From Arthrobacter_E sp044748305 (GTDB lineage: Bacteria > Actinomycetota > Actinomycetes > Actinomycetales > Micrococcaceae), in assembly GCF_044748305.1 (NCBI RefSeq), contig NZ_JBIVFT010000002.1, positions 186,001 through 250,000 of the forward strand: a stretch of DNA of 64,000 nt. Direction: 5' to 3'. Positions within the stretch are counted from its first letter, which is position 1. Each line of letters opens with the position of its first letter. Positions 8,065 to 16,579 of this stretch are shown piece by piece. Made by a program: the position numbers and the translations under genes. The notes below the pieces were generated by a model, which made no database searches, was not told the origin of the DNA, and saw only the letters and a list, made by a program, of their open reading frames with translations.

Positions 8065-8730
8065 TCAGGCCACGGCCAGGAGGGGTGAGGACCCCGACAG
8101 TTCAGCGAAGACCTCCCGGTTGAGCCGGAACCCCAGCGCCGCCTCGTCCACCACTCCCTCTCCTCGGTGGTCCTGCGCAAAAGCGTCCAGCAGTTCCCGG
8201 TAACGGTCCTTGTACGGTTTCGCCTTGGGGATCTCCGGGAACGACCACATGGTGAGCATTTCGGCCGGCACACCGTAGTGCCGCGCCACCAGGGCGCCGA
8301 TGGCCTGGCCGCCGGAGAGGTCGCCCAGGTAACGCAGATAGTGGTGGGCCAGCAGACGTGCCGGGTCCGCTTCGGCGGCCACCTCGGCGATACGGTGCGC
8401 GTAGCGGTCGGTCGCCGGCACCACCGGCAGGGACGTATCCGCCAGTCCCGCCCATTCCTTCAGCAGTCCGAGATCGGATTCCAGGGACGCGAGCCGGTCA
8501 AGGGCCGGATCGAACAGCTCCGTCACGGCCGGCTCGGCGCGCCGCGCGTCCACGGCGCGTTCCAGCGTGCCGTAGATGACCTGGTACTGGGTCAGAAGCA
8601 ACACATAGTCCGCTGCACTGCGCTTGCCTTCCATGAGGGAGGCGATGAACTCGGAACTCTCCGCTTCACTGTGGTCCACCCTCGTCGCCTGACGGAGGCT
8701 GGAGGAAAAGGTGACGGCTTCGGGAACCAT
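8065..8730 (-). CDS. hmuO: Heme oxygenase (biliverdin-producing)
   Basis: This 221-residue cytoplasmic enzyme opens heme to release Fe2+, CO and biliverdin. The proximal His is His20 in 'ATRVDHSEAE', the same position as in Corynebacterium diphtheriae HmuO. The distal helix 'YLGDLSGGQ' (about 134-142) has the flexible Gly and the catalytic Asp137. It is divergent from htaA across an AT-rich 150-base region carrying a DtxR-like box, so it should be induced in iron starvation together with the heme uptake genes. It is followed on the same strand by the trpS attenuator. Confidence 0.95.
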   Translation of the reverse strand: MVPEAVTFSSSLRQATRVDHSEAESSEFIASLMEGKRSAADYVLLLTQYQVIYGTLERAVDARRAEPAVTELFDPALDRLASLESDLGLLKEWAGLADTSLPVVPATDRYAHRIAEVAAEADPARLLAHHYLRYLGDLSGGQAIGALVARHYGVPAEMLTMWSFPEIPKAKPYKDRYRELLDAFAQDHRGEGVVDEAALGFRLNREVFAELSGSSPLLAVA

Positions 8731-8807
8731 GAGATGGCCTTTCGGTGGTGCGAGTGCTCTGATCAGCAGTGATGCCTATTAGATAACATCCTTGTTGTTT
8801 AATTCAA

Positions 8808-8826
8808 TAAGGTTAGCTTACGCTTA
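8808..8826. promoter_or_regulatory. DtxR/IdeR-like iron box between hmuO and htaA
   Basis: The 19-mer TAAGGTTAGCTTACGCTTA matches about 14 of 19 positions of the TTAGGTTAGSCTAACCTAA-type iron box. It lies in the divergent hmuO/htaA promoter region, which is the most AT-rich stretch nearby. Repression by an Fe-loaded DtxR homologue is inferred. Confidence 0.6.
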
Positions 8827-8879
8827 CTTCGCGGGTTGCGAATCCCGCTGTTTCATCACTCGATTTCTGGAGTTCTCCC

Positions 8880-11492
8880 ATGTCATCCACTCAGCTGCCC
8901 TGGTTGCGGCGCGCCTTGGGGGCTGCGACCGCGACCGCAGTGCTCGCCGTCGCGGCCTTCACCGGCGCACCCGCCGCACAGGCCGCCGACCCGGCCACCG
9001 GAACCGTCTCCGACGCCACCCTCAGCTGGGGCGTCAAAGAGTCGTTCCGCAAATACCTCCTCAGCCCCATCGCTCAGGGGAACATCACGCCCGCCGGTGG
9101 AGTCAGCCAGCAAGCCGGCAACGGCCCCTTCGACTGGAGCGGCGGCACGGGGAGCCTGCAGAACGGCACCGGTTCCCTTTCCTTCCCCGGAAGCGTGCAC
9201 TTCACCGGCCACGGCGGCCAGCTGGACGTCACCTTCTCCAATCCGACGCTGGAGGTCACCTCCTCCACCACGGGCTTGCTGCGCCTCGACGCCAAAACCA
9301 AGGCGTTCGGAGCCAACCCAGCCCTCGACGTCACGCAGACGGACTTCGCCGACGTCAGCTTCTCGCCGCTCGCCATCACCAGCGGCAAACTTGAACTGAC
9401 GGGCGTCTCGGCCCTTCTGACCGCCAACGGGGCCAAGGCCTTCGCCGGCTTCTACTCGGCCGGTACGGCGCTCGACCCGGCGTCCGTCACCGGAGCCATC
9501 ACTCCACCGTCGCGCTTCAACCCCCAGACCACTGTCGGCGTGACCTCCGCCGACGCCACCGACGGTCTGAAACTCGCCGTCGGCGGGACCGGCTATCTGG
9601 ACCTTCCGAAAGCCTCGACGGGCAAGGACGCCGTCGGCGTGTACGCCGCCGTCATCGAACACTCCGCCGCGTCGACCGATGTCAACGCGGGCAACACCCT
9701 CGGAAACAACTTCGCCTACCTGCCCGCCGCGGCCCAGGGAGCATTCAACACCGCGGTTTCAGTGCCCATCGCGAAGCTGACCAAGGACGCCGCACTGGAC
9801 GTGATCCTCTGGTCCGCGCACGGCAACCCCACCGCGGACAACGTCATCTACCGGCAGCCGCTTGTCCTGAGCCAGGCTCAGCGTGAGGCGCTGTTCCCCA
9901 CCCCCGTCCCCACTCCGAGCACCAGCCACAGCGTCAAGACGGCGACCGCGCAGGACGGCCTCGCCCTGACGGTCAGCGGCAAGGACTACAGTGCCGAGCT
10001 GGTCAACGGCGTCTATGTCGGCGTCGTGGACCGCAGCAAGGCCACCGGATCTTTCGGCGCCGCCGACGTGCTCGGAGCCAATTGGGCCCGCTCCCTGGTG
10101 AACAACACCTTCACTCAGGACACCAAGAACATCCCGGCCGCTTCGCTCGACAAGGCCGCCGCCTACGACGTCCTGGTCTGGAAGGGACACACCAATCCCG
10201 ACGCCGGAACAGTTCTCTACCGTGCACCGCTCACCTTGAGCCCCGCCCAGCGCCTGGCGCTCTTCCCCACCACTGATCCCGGCACCGAGAACCCCGGAAC
10301 CCCGGTGAGCGGAACCGTGACCGTCACCGGCAAGGGGTTCACCAGCCTGCCGCGCGCGTCCACCGGCAAGGACGCCAACGGCGTCTACGTCGCCGCTGTG
10401 AAGAAGGGCACCGATCTCTCCACGATCACGATGGAGAACATGCACGACGTCACCATCGGCGAACCTCAGTGGATTCCCGGAGCGCTCATCACCAACGGCG
10501 CCTTCAGCACCAGCATCACGATCCCGGCAGGTACGGCTGAGCCTCTGGAGGTCATCACCTGGGTCGCCCACGGACTCGTGACCAAAGAGACGCTGCTCGG
10601 GCGACAGGATCTCCTCAGCAACGCCGTGGCCTTCAGCTACAGCCCCACCAGCACTCCGGACGGCTCCGGACAGGGCGGCAACGGCGGGAAGACCCCTGGA
10701 GGACAGGGCGTTGTGACTCCCTCGGCCAAGCCGAGGGTCCCGCAGCCGACGAACACGGCCCAGCCCACGACGTCGGGGCGGCTGGATCCGCAGGTGAAGT
10801 GCACCGTGGAGCAGACCCCCGGCACCGCCGGCACTCCGTCCCTGAGCTGGGGCGTCAAGTCCTCCTTCCGCAGCTACGTCGTGGGAGGTATCGCCAAGGG
10901 CAGTATCGCCACCGGTAACGGTGCCACTGCGAGCGGGGACGGTTTCCTCTGGGGCGCCGGCAGCGGCAGCCTCGACACCGCCGGGCTCGGAACCCTCACC
11001 TTCCCGGGCAGCGTCACCTTCACGGGTCACGACGGGCTCTTGAACACCACGATCAGCGGAGTCCGGGTCCAGATCACGGGCGCGAACTCCGGCGTTCTGG
11101 TGGCCGACGTCAGGAGCCAGGACATGGAACGCAAGGACCTCTCGGCGGCCAACGTCACCTTCGCAACCCTCCGGTTCGACTCGCTCTCCGGAACCGGAGG
11201 CACCGCATCCGCCACCCTGACCGCGGACGGCGCCAAGGCCTTTGCCGGGTTCTACTCGGCGGGCCAGGCCCTAGACGCACTGACCGTGTCCATGACTGGA
11301 GCCACAGAGGCCGGCTCCAAGACGGTCTGCCGTGATGCGCACGGCAATCTCGTCAACGCGGACGGCACCGCCCTCGCCTCGACCGGAGCCGCCTCCGCCG
11401 GGGTCCTCGGCCTCGCAGCCCTGCTGCTCGCTCTCGGAACGGCAGCCGTCACTCTGGCGGCCCGGCGTCGTGACAGCATCGCCACGCACTGA
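8880..11492 (+). CDS. htaA: HtaA-domain heme-binding surface protein
   Basis: A large secreted heme receptor of 870 residues. The signal peptide ends near 'APAAQAAD' (about residue 36). HtaA domain 1 covers about 45-205 ('LSWGVKESFRKY'...'ANGAKAFAGFYSAG') and domain 2 about 645-810 ('LSWGVKSSFRSY'...'ADGAKAFAGFYSAG'). Between them lie three related beta-rich repeats, each containing a 'GVYVAVV...' strand. The C-terminus has LASTG followed by a hydrophobic helix and RRRDS, resembling the LAxTG signal of class E sortases. It would capture heme at the cell surface and pass it to HmuTUV encoded just downstream. A DtxR-like box precedes it. Confidence 0.93.
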   Translation: MSSTQLPWLRRALGAATATAVLAVAAFTGAPAAQAADPATGTVSDATLSWGVKESFRKYLLSPIAQGNITPAGGVSQQAGNGPFDWSGGTGSLQNGTGSLSFPGSVHFTGHGGQLDVTFSNPTLEVTSSTTGLLRLDAKTKAFGANPALDVTQTDFADVSFSPLAITSGKLELTGVSALLTANGAKAFAGFYSAGTALDPASVTGAITPPSRFNPQTTVGVTSADATDGLKLAVGGTGYLDLPKASTGKDAVGVYAAVIEHSAASTDVNAGNTLGNNFAYLPAAAQGAFNTAVSVPIAKLTKDAALDVILWSAHGNPTADNVIYRQPLVLSQAQREALFPTPVPTPSTSHSVKTATAQDGLALTVSGKDYSAELVNGVYVGVVDRSKATGSFGAADVLGANWARSLVNNTFTQDTKNIPAASLDKAAAYDVLVWKGHTNPDAGTVLYRAPLTLSPAQRLALFPTTDPGTENPGTPVSGTVTVTGKGFTSLPRASTGKDANGVYVAAVKKGTDLSTITMENMHDVTIGEPQWIPGALITNGAFSTSITIPAGTAEPLEVITWVAHGLVTKETLLGRQDLLSNAVAFSYSPTSTPDGSGQGGNGGKTPGGQGVVTPSAKPRVPQPTNTAQPTTSGRLDPQVKCTVEQTPGTAGTPSLSWGVKSSFRSYVVGGIAKGSIATGNGATASGDGFLWGAGSGSLDTAGLGTLTFPGSVTFTGHDGLLNTTISGVRVQITGANSGVLVADVRSQDMERKDLSAANVTFATLRFDSLSGTGGTASATLTADGAKAFAGFYSAGQALDALTVSMTGATEAGSKTVCRDAHGNLVNADGTALASTGAASAGVLGLAALLLALGTAAVTLAARRRDSIATH

Positions 11493-11527
11493 GTCGTGGC
11501 TCGGACCGTCCACCGAGCCGTGACACT

Positions 11528-11569
11528 CGAGCCCGACGACGGCGCCGCACGGCGCCGTCGTCGGGCTCG
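11528..11569 (+). terminator. Long intrinsic hairpin between htaA and hmuT
   Basis: Two perfectly complementary 19-base arms (GAGCCCGACGACGGCGCC core) enclose a four-base GCAC loop, 35 bases after the htaA stop. The stem is very strong but lacks a T-run. It may terminate htaA transcripts or act as a partial stop that sets a higher htaA:hmuTUV ratio. Confidence 0.75.
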
Positions 11570-11635
11570 TCCTCCGCTACACCGCGGACCCGGCACTTGA
11601 GGTGCCGCAACCCCGAAGTCTCAAGGAAGAAATCC

Positions 11636-12724
11636 GTGAAGTCCCGCAGAACCCTCCCCGCCATCGTGGTGGCCGCCGTCGTCCTCGCCATCGCCGCCTG
11701 CTCCCCCGCCGCACCGCAGGCACCCGCTTCAACATCGCCGACGGTCTCCGCACAGACTCCGACGGCGGGCGCCGTCGATGCACTCGGCCTCCGCGGTCCG
11801 CGAGAGGCCGCGACGGTGAACGATGTGACGGCGGCGGTTCAGAACCCGCGCCCGGCCCTTCCGGTCACCGTGAAGGACGCCTCGGGCCGGACCGTGACCG
11901 TGACCTCGGCGGACCGGATGCTCGCACTGGATCTCTACGGCACCCTGACGGACACGGTGATCGGTCTCGGGCTGGAGAAACGCCTGGTGGGCCGTTCCAA
12001 TTCCGACACCCAAGCGGCGCTGAAGAACCTTCCCGTGGTGACCCAGGGCGGCCACGACCTCAACACCGAGGCGGTCCTGGAACTCCATCCGGCTCTGATT
12101 CTGACCAACACCACCATCGGCAGCGAGGAGAAGTACCGGCAGCTCGAATCGGCGGGCGTCACCGTGGTCCGCTTCGCACAGCCGCAGGGGCTCGACGGGA
12201 TCGCCGGAGCCATCGAAGCCGTCGGCGCTTCGCTCGGCCTGGGGCAGGCTGCACACACCCTGGCTCAGCGCACCCAGGATGATCTCGCGAAGGCGCGCGA
12301 ACGCATCACGGCTCTCAAAGCCGCCACCCCGGTCCCGCCGCGGGCGGCTGTGCTGTACATCCGCGGCACCGCCGGAGTGTTCTTCATCCTCGGCAAGGAC
12401 TACGGAGCTGCCGACGTGATCAACGCGCTGGGTCTCGAAGACGTCGCCGCGGAGAACGGGATCACCCAGCTCAAACCCGCCAACGCCGAATCACTGGTCA
12501 GCCTCGATCCTCAGATAGTGCTCGCCATGAAGGACGGCGTCCAATCCACGGGCGGCGTGGACGGGCTGCTCAAGAGACCTGGCATGGCGGCGACCACGGC
12601 CGGGTCTACGAAGCGGATCATCACCGCTGCGGACGGTCAGCTGCTTTCCTACGGTCCTCGCACGCCTGCGAATCTGGTGGCCCTCGCCGAGGCGATCTAC
12701 ACCTCCGAAGGGAAGGGCGCATGA
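11636..12724 (+). CDS. hmuT: Heme ABC transporter substrate-binding lipoprotein
   Basis: A 362-residue lipoprotein that receives heme from surface receptors and delivers it to HmuU. I chose the GTG at 11636 because AAGGA lies just upstream and it gives a proper signal peptide (basic KSRR, hydrophobic core, lipobox 'AIAAC'). The body matches the class III (cobalamin/Fe-siderophore/heme) periplasmic fold with 'DMLALDLYGTLTDTVIGLGLEKRLVG', 'TEAVLELHPALILTN' and 'SLDPQIVLAM'. The stop overlaps the hmuU start in ATGA. Confidence 0.93.
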   Translation: MKSRRTLPAIVVAAVVLAIAACSPAAPQAPASTSPTVSAQTPTAGAVDALGLRGPREAATVNDVTAAVQNPRPALPVTVKDASGRTVTVTSADRMLALDLYGTLTDTVIGLGLEKRLVGRSNSDTQAALKNLPVVTQGGHDLNTEAVLELHPALILTNTTIGSEEKYRQLESAGVTVVRFAQPQGLDGIAGAIEAVGASLGLGQAAHTLAQRTQDDLAKARERITALKAATPVPPRAAVLYIRGTAGVFFILGKDYGAADVINALGLEDVAAENGITQLKPANAESLVSLDPQIVLAMKDGVQSTGGVDGLLKRPGMAATTAGSTKRIITAADGQLLSYGPRTPANLVALAEAIYTSEGKGA

Positions 12725-13833
12725 CGTCCACCGCCACACGGAAGACGGCACCGCCCGCCGCAATGGTGCCCCCGCGAAACACGGCTCCCCGCCCGGGCGG
12801 CGCGCGCCGCGGAAGGGCGGTGCTGGTCGCCGCGATCCTCGGCGTGGCGCTCCTCGCGATCATCCTGCTCTCGTCCTCACTGGGGCAGTTCTCCACCTCG
12901 CCGGCTCAGGTGGCCGGTTCGCTGGGCCGGGTGCTGTTCGGCGGAGCCGACCCCCTCGGGACCCGGCTGGATGCAACGCTCTGGACCATCCGTTTCCCCC
13001 GCACCGCTCTCGCCCTTCTCGTGGGAGCCTGCCTCGCGGTCGCCGGCACCCTCATGCAAGGGCTCTTCGCCAACCCCCTGGCCGAACCGAGCATCATCGG
13101 CGTCTCCGCCGGTGCCTCCGTCGGGGCGAGTCTGGCCATTGTGAGCGGTGTCGCCGCCGCCCTCCCGTGGGTTCTCCCGGGCTCCGCCTTCCTCGGAGCG
13201 ATCGTCGTGACCGGCCTGGTCTGGTCCCTGGCGCGGTCCAACGGCCGCGCCGTGGTCCTGGCGCTCGTCCTGACGGGCATAGCAGTCAATGCGGTCGCAG
13301 GTGCCGCTACGAGCTTCCTGGTCTTCCTGGGCGATACCAGCTCGCGTGAGCAGATCATCTTCTGGCAGATGGGGACCCTCTCAAACGCGTCGTGGGAGTC
13401 CGTCGGCATCACGGCAGGACTGTTCCTCGCTTGTCTCTTCTGCTGCCTGCCGCTGAGACGATCGCTCGATGTCCTGGCCCTCGGGGACCGGACCGCGTCC
13501 GCCATGGGAGTCGGCGTGGAACGTCTCCGGCTGATCACGATCCTGCTCAGCTGCGTGCTCACGGGCGTGGCTGTGGCCTTCGCCGGAGTGATCTCGTTCG
13601 TCGGGCTCATCGTCCCCCACGCGCTGAGGCTTGTCGTGGGGCCGTCCCAGCGCTATCTGGTGCCGCTGTCGTGCCTCGGCGGGGCGGTGCTGCTCGGGCT
13701 GGCGGACATCGCGGCCCGGACGGTCATTCCGTTCGCCGATCTCCCCGTGGGAGTCTTCACGGCTTTGCTGGGCGGCCCACTCTTCCTCCTGCTCCTGCGC
13801 AGGACGCTTCGGGGAACCGGGGCAAGCTCATGA
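12721..13833 (+). CDS. hmuU: Heme ABC transporter permease (FecCD family)
   Basis: This 370-residue inner-membrane permease has about nine or ten helices. It carries the FecCD signatures 'RFPRTALALLVGACLAVAG' and 'NPLAEPSIIGVSAGAS', plus the ATPase-coupling loop near 'LGVERLRL...GVISFVGLIVPHALRL'. The N-terminal 35 residues are polar and Pro-rich before the first helix. Start and stop are both coupled by ATGA overlaps with hmuT and hmuV, so the three subunits are made together. Confidence 0.95.
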   Translation: MTSTATRKTAPPAAMVPPRNTAPRPGGARRGRAVLVAAILGVALLAIILLSSSLGQFSTSPAQVAGSLGRVLFGGADPLGTRLDATLWTIRFPRTALALLVGACLAVAGTLMQGLFANPLAEPSIIGVSAGASVGASLAIVSGVAAALPWVLPGSAFLGAIVVTGLVWSLARSNGRAVVLALVLTGIAVNAVAGAATSFLVFLGDTSSREQIIFWQMGTLSNASWESVGITAGLFLACLFCCLPLRRSLDVLALGDRTASAMGVGVERLRLITILLSCVLTGVAVAFAGVISFVGLIVPHALRLVVGPSQRYLVPLSCLGGAVLLGLADIAARTVIPFADLPVGVFTALLGGPLFLLLLRRTLRGTGASS

Positions 13834-14618
13834 ACGCATCGCTGAGCCTCCGGGACGTGAGCGTGAAAATGGGTCCGAAGACGCTGGTGGACGGAGCCGC
13901 CGTCGACCTGCACCCCGGTGAGGTGACTGTCGTCATCGGCCCCAACGGCGCTGGGAAATCGACGCTGCTCTCGGTGGCCGCCGGACAGCTGCGGCCGAGC
14001 TCCGGGACCGTGTTGCTCGGAGACCGGGAAGTCCACCGCTTCCAGGCGGCTGAGGCGGCCCGACGACGGGTCATGATGCCGCAGGACTCCTCCGTGTCCT
14101 TCGCCTTCACCGTGGAGGAGATCGTCAGCATGGGCCGGACTCCCTGGCGAAAGCAGCGGGCCGACGACCGGGCCGCCGTCGCCGGTGCACTCCGCATGAC
14201 GGGGCTGAGCCATCTCGCCGGACGTGAGGTGACCACGCTCTCCGGAGGCGAGCGTCAGCGGACCGCCCTGGCCAGGACCATCGCCCAGGCCACGCCTGTG
14301 ACGGCAGGGTCCGTGGTGCTGCTCGACGAGCCGACCAGCGCCATGGATGTGGCCCATGCCGAAGCGACGCTCGCCCTGATGCGGGATCTGGCCGCGCAGG
14401 GCGCAGCAGTCTGCACGGTCCTGCACGATCTCGACGCGGCCGCCTCCTACGCGGACCGCCTGGTCTTGATGGAACGGGGCCGGATCCGTGCACAAGGACG
14501 GTTTGAGGAGGTCTGCCGTCCGGAGCTTCTGAGCGAGGTGTACGGCACGGCGGTGGAGGTGCTCGACGCCGGAGGCCGCCTCCGGGTCGGACCGGCACGG
14601 TCCGCACGGACCGGCTGA
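13830..14618 (+). CDS. hmuV: Heme ABC transporter ATP-binding protein
   Basis: A 262-residue ATPase that powers heme import. Walker A is 'GPNGAGKST' (residues 37-45), the ABC signature is 'LSGGERQR' and Walker B is 'VVLLDEPTSAMD', followed by the switch His in 'VLHDLD'. The ATG used overlaps the hmuU stop; a much longer upstream in-frame extension is only shadow of hmuU. Short 'MMPQDSSVSFAFTVEEIVSMGR' is the usual Q-loop region of heme/siderophore ATPases. Confidence 0.95.
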   Translation: MNASLSLRDVSVKMGPKTLVDGAAVDLHPGEVTVVIGPNGAGKSTLLSVAAGQLRPSSGTVLLGDREVHRFQAAEAARRRVMMPQDSSVSFAFTVEEIVSMGRTPWRKQRADDRAAVAGALRMTGLSHLAGREVTTLSGGERQRTALARTIAQATPVTAGSVVLLDEPTSAMDVAHAEATLALMRDLAAQGAAVCTVLHDLDAAASYADRLVLMERGRIRAQGRFEEVCRPELLSEVYGTAVEVLDAGGRLRVGPARSARTG

Positions 14619-14722
14619 GACGGGCGGAAAGACAAGGAAATCATGCGCTTTTCCCTCCTATCGCCCATCGTGCCAAAGGTCTAGATTCGAGCTATAGGCA
14701 CCATCCAGACCGAGGAGGAATC

Positions 14723-15016
14723 ATGACCGCGAGCATTCCGGAAGTGTCCACGTGCACGGTGGACAACTGCGCCTTCAACCACGAACACGAGTGCAACGCC
14801 TACGCCATCACGGTGGCCGGCTCAGCCGACCACGCGAGTTGCGGCACCTTCATCGACACTTCCGCCCTCGGCGGACTTCCGAAGGTGCTGGCTCATGTGG
14901 GCGCCTGCCAGCGCGGCGAGTGCGTTCACAACGATCACCTGATGTGTCAGGCCTCCGGGGTCCGCATCGGTCCCGGCACCGATGCGGCGGACTGCCTGAG
15001 CTACCAGCACGGCTGA
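14723..15016 (+). CDS. DUF1540 Cys-rich metal-binding-like protein
   Basis: This 97-residue soluble protein contains two copies of a Cys/His cluster: 'CTVDNCAFNHEHECNAYAITV' to 'CGTF', and 'CQRGECVHNDHLMCQASGV' to 'CLSY'. This C-x4-C-x5-8-C pattern is typical of DUF1540, and such spacing suggests metal (probably Zn) ligation. A strong GAGGAGG precedes the ATG. It follows hmuV after about 100 bases in the same direction and has its own AT-rich upstream stretch (GAGCTATAGG). A role in metal handling is only suggested by the context. Confidence 0.8.
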   Translation: MTASIPEVSTCTVDNCAFNHEHECNAYAITVAGSADHASCGTFIDTSALGGLPKVLAHVGACQRGECVHNDHLMCQASGVRIGPGTDAADCLSYQHG

Positions 15017-15109
15017 GTCGGCACAGCCTCGTTTTCGGCCAGTCCCCGGTGTCCACCCGGGGGCTGGCCGAGCCGTATGAGGCATGCCGGTCAGCGTCGC
15101 CGCCTCATC

Positions 15110-15595
15110 TCAGACGGCAGTATCCGTCTCCACGAGCTGCGCGAGGGCCGCGGTGACCGCGCCCCAGCCCTCGAAGAAACCGAGTTCCTCGTGGCGGTCA
15201 CGGGATGCCGGGTCACCGTGCCGGACCACCACGTGATAGTCAGTGCCTTCGGGGTGATCGCTGAGCGTGATCTCGGCCGTCATGGCCACCGGCGCCGGAG
15301 CGGCCGGCCTCCATTCACTGTTCACGGCGTTGGTGAAGACCAGCCGTCGGCCGTCCTCGATGACCAGGAAGATCGAGTCGGTGTGAGGGACGAAATTCCG
15401 GCCGTCGTCACTCATGCTGGTGACGAACGCTCCCCCAGCCTGGACGTCCAGACGGTCCACCCGGGCGACCGTCGGGGACGGAACCCACCAGCGCTCCAGC
15501 TGGGCGGCTTGCGTCCAGGCCCGCCAGACAGCGCTGCGCGGGGCACGGATCACCCGATGAAGGCTGAGGTCGAGTCGCGGGTCGAGCGTGGTCAT
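15110..15595 (-). CDS. SRPBCC/AHSA1-family protein
   Basis: A 161-residue single-domain START/Bet v1-like protein with the AHSA1 motif 'RVIRAPRSAVWRAWTQAAQLERWWVP' near the N-terminus and 'GWGAVTAALAQLVE' in the C-terminal helix. It overlaps the ArsR gene in ATGA. This ArsR + AHSA1 pair is a very common two-gene unit in actinobacteria, in which the regulator controls a lipid- or aromatic-binding protein of unknown ligand. Confidence 0.85.
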   Translation of the reverse strand: MTTLDPRLDLSLHRVIRAPRSAVWRAWTQAAQLERWWVPSPTVARVDRLDVQAGGAFVTSMSDDGRNFVPHTDSIFLVIEDGRRLVFTNAVNSEWRPAAPAPVAMTAEITLSDHPEGTDYHVVVRHGDPASRDRHEELGFFEGWGAVTAALAQLVETDTAV

Positions 15596-15924
15596 GATTC
15601 CTCCTGGGTGGTGATGACGAATTGTTCGAGCCGGTCGGTGCGCTGTTCCCAGAGTCCGCGCTGCTCGGCGAGCCAGTCGTCCACCAGGGCAAGGCGTCCA
15701 CGATTGAGCCTGCAGGTCCGCACGCGGCCTGCCTTGCTCGTGCGGATCACCTCGCTCGCCTCCAGCATCCTGATGTGCTTCAGGAAGGATGGCAGGGCCA
15801 TCGCGAAGGGCTCCGCGAGCTCCCCGACGCTCGCCGGACCCCGGCCGAGACGACGGATCACCGCGCGTCTGGTCGGATCGGCCAAAGCGATGAAGACATC
15901 GTCCAGCACACCATACTTAGCCAT
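15592..15924 (-). CDS. ArsR-family transcriptional regulator
   Basis: A 110-residue winged-helix repressor. 'LADPTRRAVIRRLGRGPASVGELAEPFAMALPSFLKHIRMLE' is the ArsR recognition region, followed by a wing 'VIRTSKAGRVRTCRLNRG'. No metal-binding Cys pair is present (the only Cys is in 'VRTCRL'), so it belongs to the non-metal AHSA1-linked subgroup. The ATG lies in the centre of a long palindrome and no Shine-Dalgarno precedes it; the mRNA may be leaderless. Confidence 0.88.
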   Translation of the reverse strand: MAKYGVLDDVFIALADPTRRAVIRRLGRGPASVGELAEPFAMALPSFLKHIRMLEASEVIRTSKAGRVRTCRLNRGRLALVDDWLAEQRGLWEQRTDRLEQFVITTQEES

Positions 15925-15946
15925 ATAGCTAAGTATGGTGTGCTGG
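15903..15946. promoter_or_regulatory. 44-base palindrome over the arsR start codon (probable operator)
   Basis: Arms CCAGCACACCATACTTAGC and GCTAAGTATGGTGTGCTGG are perfectly complementary over 19 bases with a six-base centre that contains the arsR ATG. Autorepression by the ArsR protein is likely. The same sequence could fold as a hairpin in RNA. Confidence 0.7.
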
Positions 15947-16013
15947 TGAACGCATGGCAAGAGGTGCGCCGCGGCGTAGGCTGGCAAGGAGTTCCCGTGG
16001 AAAGGACGAACGG

Positions 16014-16436
16014 ATGGCCAGTCGGCTGGAGTGGGTCACCCTGGACAGCGCCGACCCGCGCAGCTTGGCGGAATTCTGGTGCGATGTTCTCGGATACGTC
16101 ATCTATCAGGACAAGAACGGCCTGACCGTGGAGATCGGGCCGGATCCGGAGTCCCCCGACGAGCAACGCTTGGCGGAGCTGCGCCGGGGTCCTGCGGTTC
16201 CGAGCATGGTGTTCGTCCTGAGCCAGGATCCGAAAGGCCACAAGAACCGCCTGCACTTCGAGATCACACCGATCGATCGCCGCCACGACGAGGAACTGGA
16301 ACGGATTCTCGCGCTCGGAGCCGTGCGCACGGACATCGGGCAGGAGGAGAACCAGTCCTGGACGGTGCTGGCGGATCCCGAGGGAAACGAGTTCTGTTTG
16401 GCTCGCAGCCTCGCACCAGGCGAGTTCGAACTGTAG
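16014..16436 (+). CDS. VOC/glyoxalase-like protein
   Basis: A 140-residue single VOC domain: 'VTLDSADPRSLAEFWCDVLGY' opens the first beta-alpha-beta-beta-beta unit and 'VLADPEGNEFCLARS' closes the second. I chose ATG 16014, preceded by AAAGGA; a longer upstream frame would run through the arsR operator. Possible metal ligands are His and Glu in the paired strands ('LHFEI', 'NEFCL'). The substrate cannot be told from sequence. It diverges from arsR and may share its regulatory region. Confidence 0.82.
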   Translation: MASRLEWVTLDSADPRSLAEFWCDVLGYVIYQDKNGLTVEIGPDPESPDEQRLAELRRGPAVPSMVFVLSQDPKGHKNRLHFEITPIDRRHDEELERILALGAVRTDIGQEENQSWTVLADPEGNEFCLARSLAPGEFEL

Positions 16437-16579
16437 AAGGGGCCTGCGCTTTTCACGAGAGGGACGACGCCGGGTGGTGTCGCTCGGAAGCGAGAGGCGG
16501 TAGTCTCCGTGCCAAGGCCCCGAAGCCGGACGGCTGAGGAGTTCTCCTGATCCGCTGGCCGGAAGGACCGAGATACCCG

